Shown: in pieces, positions 17,162 through 26,459 of the stretch
Position numbering within the stretch: position 1 is the first letter of the stretch
Layout: the number at the start of each line of letters is the position of its first letter
From: an uncultured Pelagibacteraceae bacterium
GTDB lineage: Bacteria; Pseudomonadota; Alphaproteobacteria; Pelagibacterales; Pelagibacteraceae
Direction of reading: 5' to 3'
NCBI GenBank assembly: GCA_902607945.1
Contig: CACLMD010000006.1
Span: 1 to 42,998, forward strand
DNA: 42,998 nucleotides
Position numbers and translations under genes: made by a program
The notes under the pieces: model-generated
Database searches by the model: none
Seen by the model: only the letters and a program-made list of their open reading frames with translations
What the model was told of the DNA's origin: nothing

Positions 17162-18328
17162 ATGTTAAAAAAATTTTTTTTATTAAAAAACTTTAAAAAT
17201 ATATATTCTAAAAATTCTGATAAAAAAAAAATTATTAAAATTTTAAAAGAAATTTTAAATAAAGATAGTCAAATTATTAAGTCATTAGGAAAAAACTATA
17301 AAAATAATTATAAAACAAAACAATTATTTAAATACAAAAAATCGTCAAATTATAGGTTGATAGGAATGGGGGGGTCCGCACTTGGAACCCAAGCAATATA
17401 TGATTTTCTAAAACATAAAATAAAAAAAAATTTTATATTTATTAATAATCTTCAAAATAATCAAAAAAAAGAAACAAAAAAAAATTTTACAAATTTGATA
17501 GTTTCTAAATCTGGAAATACAATTGAGACAATAGTAAACTCAAATATTGTAATTAAAAAAAAAGATAAAAATATTTTTATTACTGAAAATAAAAAAAGTT
17601 ATCTAAATATTTTAGCAGAAAAATTAAAAGCTGAAATAATTGATCATAACAATTTCATTGGAGGAAGATATTCAGTTTTATCAGAAGTTGGTATGCTTCC
17701 AGCAGAACTAATGGGACTGAATACTCATAATTTTAAACAACTTAATGTTCTAGTAAAAAACAAAAAGTTTTTTGACTATATAGTAAATAATGTCGCTTCA
17801 ACTTTTTTTTTGATAAAGAAAAAAAAATTTAATTCTGTAATTATTAATTATGATGAGAAATCAGAAAGTTTGTTTAGTTGGTACCAACAATTAATTGCTG
17901 AGAGCTTAGGTAAGAAAAAAAAAGGTTTATTACCAGTTATATCTAAAATGCCAAAAGACAATCATAGTGTTATGCAATATTATCTAGATGGAACAGAGAA
18001 CAATTTTTTTACTCTGTTTTATGTTCATGATAACAAGGTAGAAAAAATGAAAAATGAAACTATCCTTTCTTCTCATAAATTTTTAAAAAATAAAAAAATT
18101 TCAAATATTATTTATGCTCAAAAAAAAGCCACAGAAAACGTATTTAATAAACAGAAAATTCCATTTCGAAGTTTTGAGATTGTGCGAAGAGATGAAAAAG
18201 CTTTAGGTGAGTTATTTTGTTTTTTCATACTTGAAACTATTTTACTAGGAAAATTATTAGGTGTGAACCCGTTTGATCAACCAGCTGTGGAATTGATAAA
18301 AAAAGAAACAAAAAAAATTTTAATCTAA
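17162..18328 (+). CDS. pgi: Glucose-6-phosphate isomerase, short form
   Basis: The enzyme interconverts glucose-6-phosphate and fructose-6-phosphate. Phosphosugar-binding and catalytic-region motifs are visible: GMGGSALGTQ (68-77), SKSGNT (115-120), GGRYSVLSEVGMLPAEL (167-183) and, near the C-terminus, FDQPAVELIKK. At 388 residues it is far shorter than the classical ~550-residue enzyme and is very lysine-rich, so it belongs to a reduced, divergent branch. The start ATG lies six bases after the lipoprotein stop. Its last nine bases overlap the convergent rsmD gene. Confidence 0.85.
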   Translation: MLKKFFLLKNFKNIYSKNSDKKKIIKILKEILNKDSQIIKSLGKNYKNNYKTKQLFKYKKSSNYRLIGMGGSALGTQAIYDFLKHKIKKNFIFINNLQNNQKKETKKNFTNLIVSKSGNTIETIVNSNIVIKKKDKNIFITENKKSYLNILAEKLKAEIIDHNNFIGGRYSVLSEVGMLPAELMGLNTHNFKQLNVLVKNKKFFDYIVNNVASTFFLIKKKKFNSVIINYDEKSESLFSWYQQLIAESLGKKKKGLLPVISKMPKDNHSVMQYYLDGTENNFFTLFYVHDNKVEKMKNETILSSHKFLKNKKISNIIYAQKKATENVFNKQKIPFRSFEIVRRDEKALGELFCFFILETILLGKLLGVNPFDQPAVELIKKETKKILI

Positions 18329-18886
18329 ACAAGATAAAAATATTATTTTTGATATACCATATATCTTCTGTTCAATTAATTTAAAACTTGATGGTAAAGA
18401 ATCTTGTTCGTTTTTATGTCTATGCAAAATAATTATTCCATTTTTATTAAGTATATTTTGTTTTTTGATTTCATTGAGTAAATTGACTATATTTTTTTCC
18501 TTATAAGGTGGATCAAAAAAAATTAAATCAAATTTAAAATTTAGATTAATAAATACATTGTCATCGTAAATATCTTTTTCAATTATCTCATAATTTTGAA
18601 TTGATTTTAAATTAGATAAATTTTTTTTTAATAAGCTTAAAACTCCATGATAATTTTCAATAAAAGTTACTTGTTTGGCCCCCCTCGATAAGCATTCAAT
18701 CCCAAAGGAACCTACACCAGAAAATAAATCTAATATAAACGAGTCGGGAAAATTTATTTTAAATTTATTTGAATGCTTGATAATATTAAAAATAGATTCT
18801 TTAGTAAGATCTTTTAAAGGTCTAGTTTTATTGTCATTTGGAGTTAAAATTTTTTTTCCTTTAAAAAATCCTGATATGATTCTCAT
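18320..18886 (-). CDS. rsmD: 16S rRNA (guanine-N2-966) methyltransferase RsmD
   Basis: RsmD methylates G966 of 16S rRNA using SAM. The 188-residue product starts MRIISGFFKGKKI and contains TRPLKDLTKESIFNII, the SAM-binding motif DLFSGVGSFG (53-62) and the catalytic DPPY (125-128), all typical. The gene starts on the final base of purD, so it is probably expressed from the purD promoter. It overlaps the convergent pgi gene by nine bases. Confidence 0.94.
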   Translation of the reverse strand: MRIISGFFKGKKILTPNDNKTRPLKDLTKESIFNIIKHSNKFKINFPDSFILDLFSGVGSFGIECLSRGAKQVTFIENYHGVLSLLKKNLSNLKSIQNYEIIEKDIYDDNVFINLNFKFDLIFFDPPYKEKNIVNLLNEIKKQNILNKNGIIILHRHKNEQDSLPSSFKLIEQKIYGISKIIFLSCLD

Positions 18887-20145
18887 TATTGAATAACTTT
18901 ATAACCTATGTCTCTTCTATAAAATCCGTTATTCCAATTAATCTCATCTAGGATTTTAAGAGAATTTTCTCTTGCTGATTTAAAATCATTTGATCTTGTC
19001 ACAACATTTAAAACTCTCCCACCATTTGATACAACAATATTATTAACTATTTTTGTACCCGCATGAAAAATGAATTGGTTCTTTTTTAAACCTAATTTTT
19101 TAAGATTTAGTTCAATATTATTTTTATATGTATCAGGATAACCATTTGAGCATAACACAACACAAATTGACTTATCTTCATACCATTCAATATTTAAGTT
19201 ATGAAGTTCTTGTTCAATACTTTTTTTTATTATTATCGAAAAATCAGTTTTTAATTTTGGAAGCAATGTCTGACATTCTGGATCTCCCATTCTTACATTG
19301 TATTCAATTAAAAATGGTTCTCCATTTACAATCATTAACCCAGCATATAAAAAACCTTTATATTCGCAATTAAGATCCTTTAGGCCCTTCAATGTTGGTT
19401 CAATAATATTATTAATTATTTTTTTATTTAATTTCTCAGATTCTAATCTTGAAGGCGAGTACGCTCCCATTCCACCAGTATTTTTACCTTGGTCACCTTC
19501 AAAAACTCTTTTATGATCTTGAGCTGTTCCGAACATTTTATAACTTTTACCATCAGAAATTATAAAAAAACTCATCTCTTCTCCTTTCAAAAATTCCTCA
19601 ATAAGTAAATTTTCTGCTTTTCCAAATTTTCCATCAAATATTTCTTTTACTGCCTTAGAAGCCTCTATGTAATTTTCTGAAATATAGACACCTTTTCCAG
19701 CCGCCAAACCATCAGCCTTAATCACAATTGGAAAATTACAGTTTTGAAGAAATGATAATGCTGATTTCGGGTTTAAAAAAATTCCAAATTTAGAAGTTGG
19801 TATCTTGTATTTTTCACAAAGTTTTTTTGTAAATATTTTTGAACCTTCAAGTTGTGAAGCTATTTTATTTGGTCCAAAAACTTTAATATTAAATTTTTCT
19901 AAATAATCTACAATTCCATCTACTAATGGTTTTTCTGGACCAATAATAACAATATCAATTTCGTTTTGGATTATGAAATCTTTCAGTTTTTCGAAGTCGT
20001 TTATATTTATATTTATATTTTTTGCTATTGAACTTGTGCCTGCATTTCCTGGAAAACAATAAATTTGTTTAATATTATTTGAACTTTTTAATGAAAAACA
20101 TAGTGCATGTTCACGTCCACCACTTCCTATTACACCAACTTTCAT
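18886..20145 (-). CDS. purD: Phosphoribosylamine-glycine ligase (GAR synthetase)
   Basis: PurD performs the second step of de novo purine synthesis, joining glycine to phosphoribosylamine with ATP. The 419-residue protein begins with the dinucleotide-type loop VIGSGGREHAL and contains the ATP-grasp signatures KADGLAAGKGV and GDQGKNTGGMGAY, followed by NVRMGDPE. Length is normal. The gene is divergent from a DUF2093 gene with at most 21 bases between starts and is followed by rsmD with a one-base overlap. Confidence 0.97.
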   Translation of the reverse strand: MKVGVIGSGGREHALCFSLKSSNNIKQIYCFPGNAGTSSIAKNINININDFEKLKDFIIQNEIDIVIIGPEKPLVDGIVDYLEKFNIKVFGPNKIASQLEGSKIFTKKLCEKYKIPTSKFGIFLNPKSALSFLQNCNFPIVIKADGLAAGKGVYISENYIEASKAVKEIFDGKFGKAENLLIEEFLKGEEMSFFIISDGKSYKMFGTAQDHKRVFEGDQGKNTGGMGAYSPSRLESEKLNKKIINNIIEPTLKGLKDLNCEYKGFLYAGLMIVNGEPFLIEYNVRMGDPECQTLLPKLKTDFSIIIKKSIEQELHNLNIEWYEDKSICVVLCSNGYPDTYKNNIELNLKKLGLKKNQFIFHAGTKIVNNIVVSNGGRVLNVVTRSNDFKSARENSLKILDEINWNNGFYRRDIGYKVIQ

Positions 20146-20166
20146 ATAATGATATATAAACTAAAA

Positions 20167-20355
20167 ATGTTTAAAAAATTAGCAAAAATAAAATATTTAC
20201 CAAATAATTTTGAAGTTATTCAAGAGGGAGATCATGTGATTTGTGCAATTTCAGGAAAAAAAATTTCTTTAGAAAGTTTAACCTACTGGAATGTTGAAAA
20301 ACAAGAGGCCTATTTTTCTTACGTAGAAGCTTCCAATAAAAGAGAAAATAATTAA
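20167..20355 (+). CDS. DUF2093 family small protein
   Basis: From the ATG at 20167 the product is 62 residues. The core GDHVICAISGKKISLESLTYWNVEKQ resembles the alphaproteobacterial DUF2093 family, with the pattern G-D-x-V-x-C-A-x-(S/T)-G and a later YW. The frame is also open from ATGs at 20107 and 20149, but those starts lie inside or directly against purD, and family members usually begin close to the conserved lysine-rich segment. Function is unknown; a single cysteine and a compact fold are all that can be seen. It is convergent with lpxL, one base apart, and in many alphaproteobacteria it sits near lpxK. Confidence 0.75.
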   Translation: MFKKLAKIKYLPNNFEVIQEGDHVICAISGKKISLESLTYWNVEKQEAYFSYVEASNKRENN

Positions 20356-20356
20356 C

Positions 20357-21217
20357 TTATTTCCACCTATTATGTGACCATATCCACTGATGAGGATTTC
20401 TAACAATCATCTTTTCCAATAGTTGATTTAACTTTAAAGTAATATCTTCAGTAGTTTGATCACCATCAAAATTTATAGGTTTCATTATTTCTAACATAAA
20501 ATTTTCGTTATTCTTTCGCTCGATATAAATTGGAACAATTTTACAATTAAATTTTTTAACAAATTGAGCTGGAATAGTTGTTGTAAATGCTTCATTTTTA
20601 AAAAATATAGATTTCATACCCTCACTAACTCTTTGATCAATCATTAAAGCTACTGAAGTACCAGATCTAAAATATTTTAAAATTTCTTTAGTACCAGAGA
20701 TTCCCTTTTTAATTTGTTTTTGGCAGATATATTTTTTTCTAATATTTTCCATAACAGGATTTAAGAAATTATTGTTCAGCGGTCTATAAATCGCAGCTAG
20801 ATCAACTCCTGATTTTTCAATATGCATGGCCATTAACTCAAAGTTGTCAAAATGACCAGAAACAAAAATGACTGGTTCTTTTGAAAATTTTATTCCTTCT
20901 AAAATTTCCTGACCTTTAATTTCTAAAAATTTTTCTGATTCTTCTTCTCTAAAATATTTTATAAATGCGTATTCAGCTAAGATTTTTCCATAACTTTTCC
21001 ACATTTCATTTATGATATTTTTTTTAAATTCACTATTAGCATTAGAAAATGCAAAAGAAACATTTTTTTCAATAACTTCTTTTGATCTAAAAAAAGGACC
21101 AACTATTGAAAAAAATTTGCTGGCAACGATTCTTGAAAATTTTAAACCTATAATTTTAAAAATAATTAAAATAAAAATTATAAATAAAAACTGAAAAAAA
21201 TATTTTATTAGTTTCAT
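20357..21217 (-). CDS. lpxL: Lipid A late acyltransferase, LpxL/HtrB family
   Basis: Members transfer a secondary acyl chain to Kdo2-lipid IVA at the inner face of the inner membrane. The 286-residue protein has one N-terminal transmembrane segment (about 5-24) and the catalytic H-x4-E motif in SGHFDNFELM (H122, E127). ALMIDQRVSEG follows, and the C-terminus ends PHQWIWSHNRWK, close to the family's usual end. It lies one base after lpxK, at the end of the lipid A unit. Which acyl chain it transfers, and whether it is LpxL or LpxM, cannot be decided. Confidence 0.88.
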   Translation of the reverse strand: MKLIKYFFQFLFIIFILIIFKIIGLKFSRIVASKFFSIVGPFFRSKEVIEKNVSFAFSNANSEFKKNIINEMWKSYGKILAEYAFIKYFREEESEKFLEIKGQEILEGIKFSKEPVIFVSGHFDNFELMAMHIEKSGVDLAAIYRPLNNNFLNPVMENIRKKYICQKQIKKGISGTKEILKYFRSGTSVALMIDQRVSEGMKSIFFKNEAFTTTIPAQFVKKFNCKIVPIYIERKNNENFMLEIMKPINFDGDQTTEDITLKLNQLLEKMIVRNPHQWIWSHNRWK

Positions 21218-21218
21218 A

Positions 21219-22151
21219 TTAATTATTCAAAAATTCAATAAATTTATTTTCATTTTGTATAACTAAATCGATAGCTATAAAATTTATATCTTTTTTAAAT
21301 TTTTCTGGAATTTTCATATAATCTTTTTCAGTAGTTATAATTTTAAGATTTTCATTTTTTGCATAATCTATAATTTTTTCAAAATCATTTAGACTATACT
21401 CATAATGATCAGAAAATATTAATTCTCTTACAACTTCAAATTTATTTTCTAATAAGATATCCTTAAAATCAGATGGATTACCTATTCCTGAAAATATCAA
21501 ATATTTTGAATTAAAGTCATATTTTTCAATGTTTGAGACTTTATAAAAAGTTTTAAAAATTTTAATATTTGAATTTATGTTTTTAATTTGATTTTCAATT
21601 TTTTCAAAACTATTTGAATTTCCATTTAAGATAACTGCATCAAATCTCTTTAAACTTGAAATTTTTTCTCTCATTGGTCCTGCTGGAATGAGTTGACCGT
21701 TTCCAATCCAATTTTTTGATTTAAAACACACTAGCTTAATATGAAAATCAATTTCTGTTTCTTGCAGCCCATCATCAAATACCAATATTTGGAAATTTTG
21801 ATTTATTCCTTGATAGATTGCACTTTTTCTTGAATTAGAAATGATTAATGATGTTTTTTTTTTCAGTAAAAGTTGTTCATCTTTTTCATTAGAATGATCT
21901 TTTTTTACAGTTGCTACTTTGTTATTTAGCTTTTCTAAGATTTGGTAAATCTTAATAGTGAGTGGCGTTTTTCCCGTACCACCCAGATAGATATTTCCGA
22001 CGCAAATAGTTTTGATATTTGATGATTTTTCTTTTTTAATAAATTGAAATATAAAATTTCTTATAATAATGGGTAATGAAAACGGAATTAATAGATAAGA
22101 AATTATGCTTGGTTTTGGTAAATCCCAAAATGAAGGTTTTTTTAGACTCAT
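21219..22151 (-). CDS. lpxK: Tetraacyldisaccharide 4'-kinase
   Basis: LpxK phosphorylates the 4' position of the lipid A disaccharide to give lipid IVA. The 310-residue product has an N-terminal membrane-associated segment (about 15-35), the P-loop GNIYLGGTGKTPL (52-64) and LVFDDGLQ (Walker-B-like), matching the family. It starts in a four-base overlap with waaA and ends one base before lpxL. Confidence 0.93.
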   Translation of the reverse strand: MSLKKPSFWDLPKPSIISYLLIPFSLPIIIRNFIFQFIKKEKSSNIKTICVGNIYLGGTGKTPLTIKIYQILEKLNNKVATVKKDHSNEKDEQLLLKKKTSLIISNSRKSAIYQGINQNFQILVFDDGLQETEIDFHIKLVCFKSKNWIGNGQLIPAGPMREKISSLKRFDAVILNGNSNSFEKIENQIKNINSNIKIFKTFYKVSNIEKYDFNSKYLIFSGIGNPSDFKDILLENKFEVVRELIFSDHYEYSLNDFEKIIDYAKNENLKIITTEKDYMKIPEKFKKDINFIAIDLVIQNENKFIEFLNN

Positions 22152-23398
22152 ACTTTATTTAAAATTAGATTTATTTCATAAATATTTTTTTTTAAAATTT
22201 TTTGTCCAATTTTATTTATTTTATTTTTTACATTTTTTTGTGATTTTTTAGAAGTGAAGAGTTTATCTAAAACATTTACTGTTTGATTTAAATTGTATAT
22301 CTTTATTGATATTTTTTGCTTACTTAAAAATTGATAAATTTCAGTAAAGTTAAAAATATTTGGACCGTGTAAAATATTACAGTTATATCTGACTGCCTCT
22401 AATGGATTTTGACCTCCATGTTTTATAAGAGATCCACCTAAAAATACATTTTTTAATGTAGAGTAAAATGATTTAGTTTTACCAAAAGAGTTTACTAAAT
22501 AAATGTCGGTATCTTGATTAATCTTGGTTTTTGGTTCATGCATATGAACTTTTAAACCTAAATCCGACAACTCATCTCTTATATCTTCTTTTCTATCTAT
22601 GTGTCTAGGGATAATAACAGTTAAAAGATTTTTATACTTTTTTTTTAATTTATTATGGACTAAACCAAAAAATTTTTCTTCTGAGTTATGAGTACTGGAA
22701 GCACACCACGTAGTCCTCTTTGAAATAAACTTTATAGTTTGATCATCAATCTCGATTTTTTCATTTTCTGATTGAGAATATTTTAAATTACCAAAATATT
22801 TTATATCTTTAGCTCCTAATTTCTTTAAAAATTTAAATGTTTCTTTATTTGAAGACAAACAAAGATTAAATTGATTAAATATTAATCTTGAAAAACTTTT
22901 TAATTTAATCCATCTATCATAGGATTTTTTAGTAATTCTCGCGTTCAGAAGCACTGTTGGAATTTTTTCTTTATTTAAATTTATTAACATGTTGGGCCAA
23001 ATTTCGGAGTCTACAAATAAAGCTATAGATGGTTTCCAATATTTAATAAATTTTTTTACAATTAAATTATTATCTATAGGAAAAAATTGATGAGTTACTT
23101 TTTTAAGTTTGATCTTTGAAATTATTTTTGCTGAACTTAAAGTGTTTGAAGTAATTAATATTTGATCAATTTTTTTTGATTTTTCATATTTTTCTAATAA
23201 AGGAATTATACTTTGAAACTCACCAACACTTGCTCCATGAAACCATATTAATTTTCCTTTAAATCTATTTTTTGTAAAAAAACTTAGTTTTTCTCTAAAT
23301 CTTTTTAAATCTTCTTTTTTTTTTAACAATCTAAATAAAATTATTAATGGAGATAAAATTAAAATTAAATTTATTATAGTTCTGTAAATAAAAATCAT
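22148..23398 (-). CDS. waaA: 3-deoxy-D-manno-octulosonic acid (Kdo) transferase
   Basis: WaaA transfers Kdo from CMP-Kdo to lipid IVA at the inner membrane. The 416-residue protein has an N-terminal membrane anchor (about 4-24), the catalytic-base motif HGASVGEF with E60, and the second-domain GGQNPLEAVRYN region typical of this GT30 family. It overlaps msbA by one base and lpxK by four bases. The number of Kdo units added cannot be read from sequence. Confidence 0.94.
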   Translation of the reverse strand: MIFIYRTIINLILILSPLIILFRLLKKKEDLKRFREKLSFFTKNRFKGKLIWFHGASVGEFQSIIPLLEKYEKSKKIDQILITSNTLSSAKIISKIKLKKVTHQFFPIDNNLIVKKFIKYWKPSIALFVDSEIWPNMLINLNKEKIPTVLLNARITKKSYDRWIKLKSFSRLIFNQFNLCLSSNKETFKFLKKLGAKDIKYFGNLKYSQSENEKIEIDDQTIKFISKRTTWCASSTHNSEEKFFGLVHNKLKKKYKNLLTVIIPRHIDRKEDIRDELSDLGLKVHMHEPKTKINQDTDIYLVNSFGKTKSFYSTLKNVFLGGSLIKHGGQNPLEAVRYNCNILHGPNIFNFTEIYQFLSKQKISIKIYNLNQTVNVLDKLFTSKKSQKNVKNKINKIGQKILKKNIYEINLILNKV

Positions 23399-25140
23399 TA
23401 AGATTTTTTTAATTGCTTATCGTAAAAATTTTTATATGTTTCAGAAGATTGTAGTAATTCATCATGTTTACCATGATCAATAACCTGGCCTTTATCAATC
23501 ACATAAATGACGTCAGAATTTAATATTGTTGAAAGCCTGTGAGCGATTACAATTGTAGTCCTACCTTTTGTAAGAAAATTAATTGCTTTTTGTATCTTGC
23601 TTTCTGTTTCAGCATCTAAGGATGACGTTGCTTCATCTAATAGTATAATGGGACTTTTTTTTAATATTGCTCTCGATATTGATAATCTTTGCTTTTCACC
23701 TCCAGAAAGTCTAACGCCGTTTTCACCAATTATGGTATCATATTTGTTTGGTAATTTTTCAATAAATTCACTGGCAAAAGAATGTTCAGCTGCTAACTTA
23801 ACATCATTTAACGAAGCATCTTTATTAGCATAAGCAATGTTGTTGAATATTGTATCATCAAATAAAGTTGTATCTTGACTTACTAAAGAAATATTTTTTC
23901 TTAAAGAATAAATTGTAGAGCTATAAATTGACTGATTATCAATTTTTATGTCTCCAGTGATTGCATCATAAAATCTTGGTATAAGATTTAATATAGTTGA
24001 TTTTCCAGCACCACTATGTCCAACTAATGCTGTCATTTTTTTTCCAGGTATATTTAGGCTAACAGAATTTAAAACTTTAGACTCTTTTTCTGTGTAACTA
24101 AAATCTATTTTTTCAAAATTTATCTCACCATCATTTACTATTAATTCTTTTGAGTCTTTTTTATTTTGAACTTCTGGTACGTAATCAATTATTGGAAGAA
24201 CACTTCTGGCTCCAGATAAACCTTGTTGTATAGCAATATTCAACGTCGCTAAGGATCTAACAGGCTGATAAGCCAACATCATAGCGGCTAAAAAAGAAAA
24301 AAAATTACTCACCTCCAGCTCATTTCTAGCAATTAATATTGCTGAAAAATAAATTAAAAAAGCAATCATAATTCCAGTAAGAATTTCCATAATTGGAGAG
24401 GCTCTTACAAATACTATATTAATTTTTCTTGAGGTTTCTTTTACATCTTCAATAAATTTATTTGCTCTTTTTTGCTCAAAGTTTTCTCTTTGAAAAATTT
24501 TAGCTATTTTATGATTTTTCAAAACTTCCATATAGTATGAATAAAGTATTCCAGCACGTTTCATTTGTTGGTCAGTAACTTTTCCTATTCTTTTTCCAAG
24601 CGATTTTGCAGCAATAGAAGCAACTGGAATCATAATAATAGCAAACAAGGATAGCTTCCAATTTTGATAAAACATCACTGATAATAATCCGATTAAGGTG
24701 AGAGAGTCTTTAAAAAAATTTAAAATTACAGTGCTGACAAGATTTGTGATCATACCAACATCATTTGCTAAATTTCCTATAAATTTTCCAGTATGTTTAT
24801 TTTCAATTAATTTTGTATCTGCATTTAACATTGATTTAAAAGCATCAATTTGAATATCTCTTGTAACATCAACTGATACTCCAATCATAATTACTTTTGC
24901 CATATACAAAGAAGCTCCTTTTACTATAAAAGCTAAAACAATCAGTGCAGGTATTATAAGAATTAAATCTTTTTTCTTTTCAATGAATAATTGTTTGATT
25001 GCTGGATCTAGTAAATAAGCAACAGATGAAGTGCTTCCTGCTAGTAATAAAGTAAAAAAAACTGAAAGTAAAATTTTCTTTACATATTTTTTAGTATAAT
25101 CATTATATAATCTCTTTAATATTTTAAAATCACTTGTCAT
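23398..25140 (-). CDS. msbA: Lipid A/lipid flippase ABC transporter MsbA-like
   Basis: The 580-residue half-transporter has an N-terminal six-helix membrane domain (about 1-320) and a C-terminal ATPase domain with Walker A GHSGAGKS (374-381), signature LSGGEKQ (478-484) and Walker B IILLDEA (498-504). Its position between ubiA and waaA-lpxK-lpxL strongly suggests it flips Kdo2-lipid A across the inner membrane. Other exporter half-transporters share these motifs, so the assignment leans on context. Confidence 0.88.
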   Translation of the reverse strand: MTSDFKILKRLYNDYTKKYVKKILLSVFFTLLLAGSTSSVAYLLDPAIKQLFIEKKKDLILIIPALIVLAFIVKGASLYMAKVIMIGVSVDVTRDIQIDAFKSMLNADTKLIENKHTGKFIGNLANDVGMITNLVSTVILNFFKDSLTLIGLLSVMFYQNWKLSLFAIIMIPVASIAAKSLGKRIGKVTDQQMKRAGILYSYYMEVLKNHKIAKIFQRENFEQKRANKFIEDVKETSRKINIVFVRASPIMEILTGIMIAFLIYFSAILIARNELEVSNFFSFLAAMMLAYQPVRSLATLNIAIQQGLSGARSVLPIIDYVPEVQNKKDSKELIVNDGEINFEKIDFSYTEKESKVLNSVSLNIPGKKMTALVGHSGAGKSTILNLIPRFYDAITGDIKIDNQSIYSSTIYSLRKNISLVSQDTTLFDDTIFNNIAYANKDASLNDVKLAAEHSFASEFIEKLPNKYDTIIGENGVRLSGGEKQRLSISRAILKKSPIILLDEATSSLDAETESKIQKAINFLTKGRTTIVIAHRLSTILNSDVIYVIDKGQVIDHGKHDELLQSSETYKNFYDKQLKKS

Positions 25141-26004
25141 TTATATTTTACCTAATAATAAACTAATAAAAACCAATAGGCCTAAAAAATTATTAGATTT
25201 AAATATTTTTAAACATTGGGTACTATCTTTTGTTGTTATTCTTTTAAGTTGAAAAAAAGTCATTTGTAATATGATTAATATGAATACTAAATAAAAAAAA
25301 CTATTTAATTCCAATATAACTCCAGTGATTAAAAGATTTATAAGAAAAATAAAATAGCATAATGTTACAAATTTAATTGGATTATTCTTAAATTTAATTG
25401 ATGTTGATTTTAATCCTATAATTTCATCATCCCTTATATCTTGAAATCCATATATTGTGTCGTAACCTAATGTCCAAAATATGGCTCCAAGGTAGAATAT
25501 TATCGAAATAAGATCTATCTGCTCTTTTATTGCAGTCCATCCTAATATTAAACCATAATTAAAAGTAATGCCTAAAAATAGTTGGGGCCAATAAGTAAAT
25601 CTTTTCATTAATGGATATGTGAAAGCTAAAGGCATCGATCCCAGTGCTAACAAAATTGTAAATTTATTAAATTGCAACAAAACTATAAGTGCGATTAAGC
25701 AAAGTATCCCAGAATATAAAAACCCCTGAATGACTGAAATTTTACCTGATGCAATTGGTCTATCTTTTGTCCTTTCTACTTTTATGTCAAAATTTTTATC
25801 TGCTATATCATTTACAATACAACCAGCAGATCTCATTAAAACTGCACCTAAAAAAAATAATAATAAAAAAAATATAAAGGATATTTTTTCTTCAGTGAAA
25901 TCATAAGCTATTGTCAAACCCCAAGCGCATGGCCAAAACAAAAGCATAAAGCCAATTGGTTTTTTTAACCTTGTTAATTCAATAAAAAGATAAATTTGGT
26001 TCAT
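25141..26004 (-). CDS. ubiA: 4-hydroxybenzoate polyprenyltransferase UbiA-like
   Basis: This integral membrane prenyltransferase attaches the polyprenyl tail to 4-hydroxybenzoate in ubiquinone synthesis. The 287-residue protein has about eight hydrophobic segments, the first Asp-rich motif NDIADKNFD (65-73) followed by RTKDRPIASG, and a second, YGFQDIRDDEIIG, after the middle. Length is normal. The stop lies directly against the msbA start, so the gene appears to lead the lipid A unit. Related prenyltransferases exist, but RTKDRPIASG favours UbiA. Confidence 0.9.
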   Translation of the reverse strand: MNQIYLFIELTRLKKPIGFMLLFWPCAWGLTIAYDFTEEKISFIFFLLLFFLGAVLMRSAGCIVNDIADKNFDIKVERTKDRPIASGKISVIQGFLYSGILCLIALIVLLQFNKFTILLALGSMPLAFTYPLMKRFTYWPQLFLGITFNYGLILGWTAIKEQIDLISIIFYLGAIFWTLGYDTIYGFQDIRDDEIIGLKSTSIKFKNNPIKFVTLCYFIFLINLLITGVILELNSFFYLVFILIILQMTFFQLKRITTKDSTQCLKIFKSNNFLGLLVFISLLLGKI

Positions 26005-26054
26005 AAAATTTACTTGTAAATAACAAACACAAGATTGATAATCAAATTGATTCG

Positions 26055-26459
26055 ATGAATATAGATTACACAGTTACAGCACTAATGTTTCCAGCTATTC
26101 CCTTGTTGATGAATATATATAGCAATAGATTTCACTCATTGAGCAAATTAATCAGAGAGCTTCATGACGAGCATGTTTATGAAAAACATGTTCCGCCAGA
26201 ATGGAAAAAACAATTCATAAATTTAAGTGGAAGGATAACATTATTAAGATGGTCGATAATGTTTGGCGCCTTTGGTTTTCTGTTTAATATGCTTACTGTG
26301 CTTGGTCTTTACTTAAGTGAAATTTTTATAGCTAGATTAATCTTTGGCTCTTGTTGTTTATCTATGATTATTTCAATTATATTTTTTATTAGAGAAATTC
26401 ATATTTCAACAAACGCTTTGAGACTTCATATGTCTGATATGGATGTTGAAGTTGATTAG
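26055..26459 (+). CDS. DUF2721 family membrane protein
   Basis: The 134-residue protein has an N-terminal hydrophobic stretch beginning LMFPAIPLLMNIYSNRF, a basic middle with the family-like helix ITLLRWSIMFGAFGF, and a C-terminal membrane segment followed by IREIHISTNALRLHMSDMD. This pattern fits the DUF2721 family, whose function is unknown. It is divergent from ubiA, with 50 bases between starts, and shares the stop bases TTAG (26456-26459) with the convergent quinone oxidoreductase. Confidence 0.8.
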   Translation: MNIDYTVTALMFPAIPLLMNIYSNRFHSLSKLIRELHDEHVYEKHVPPEWKKQFINLSGRITLLRWSIMFGAFGFLFNMLTVLGLYLSEIFIARLIFGSCCLSMIISIIFFIREIHISTNALRLHMSDMDVEVD

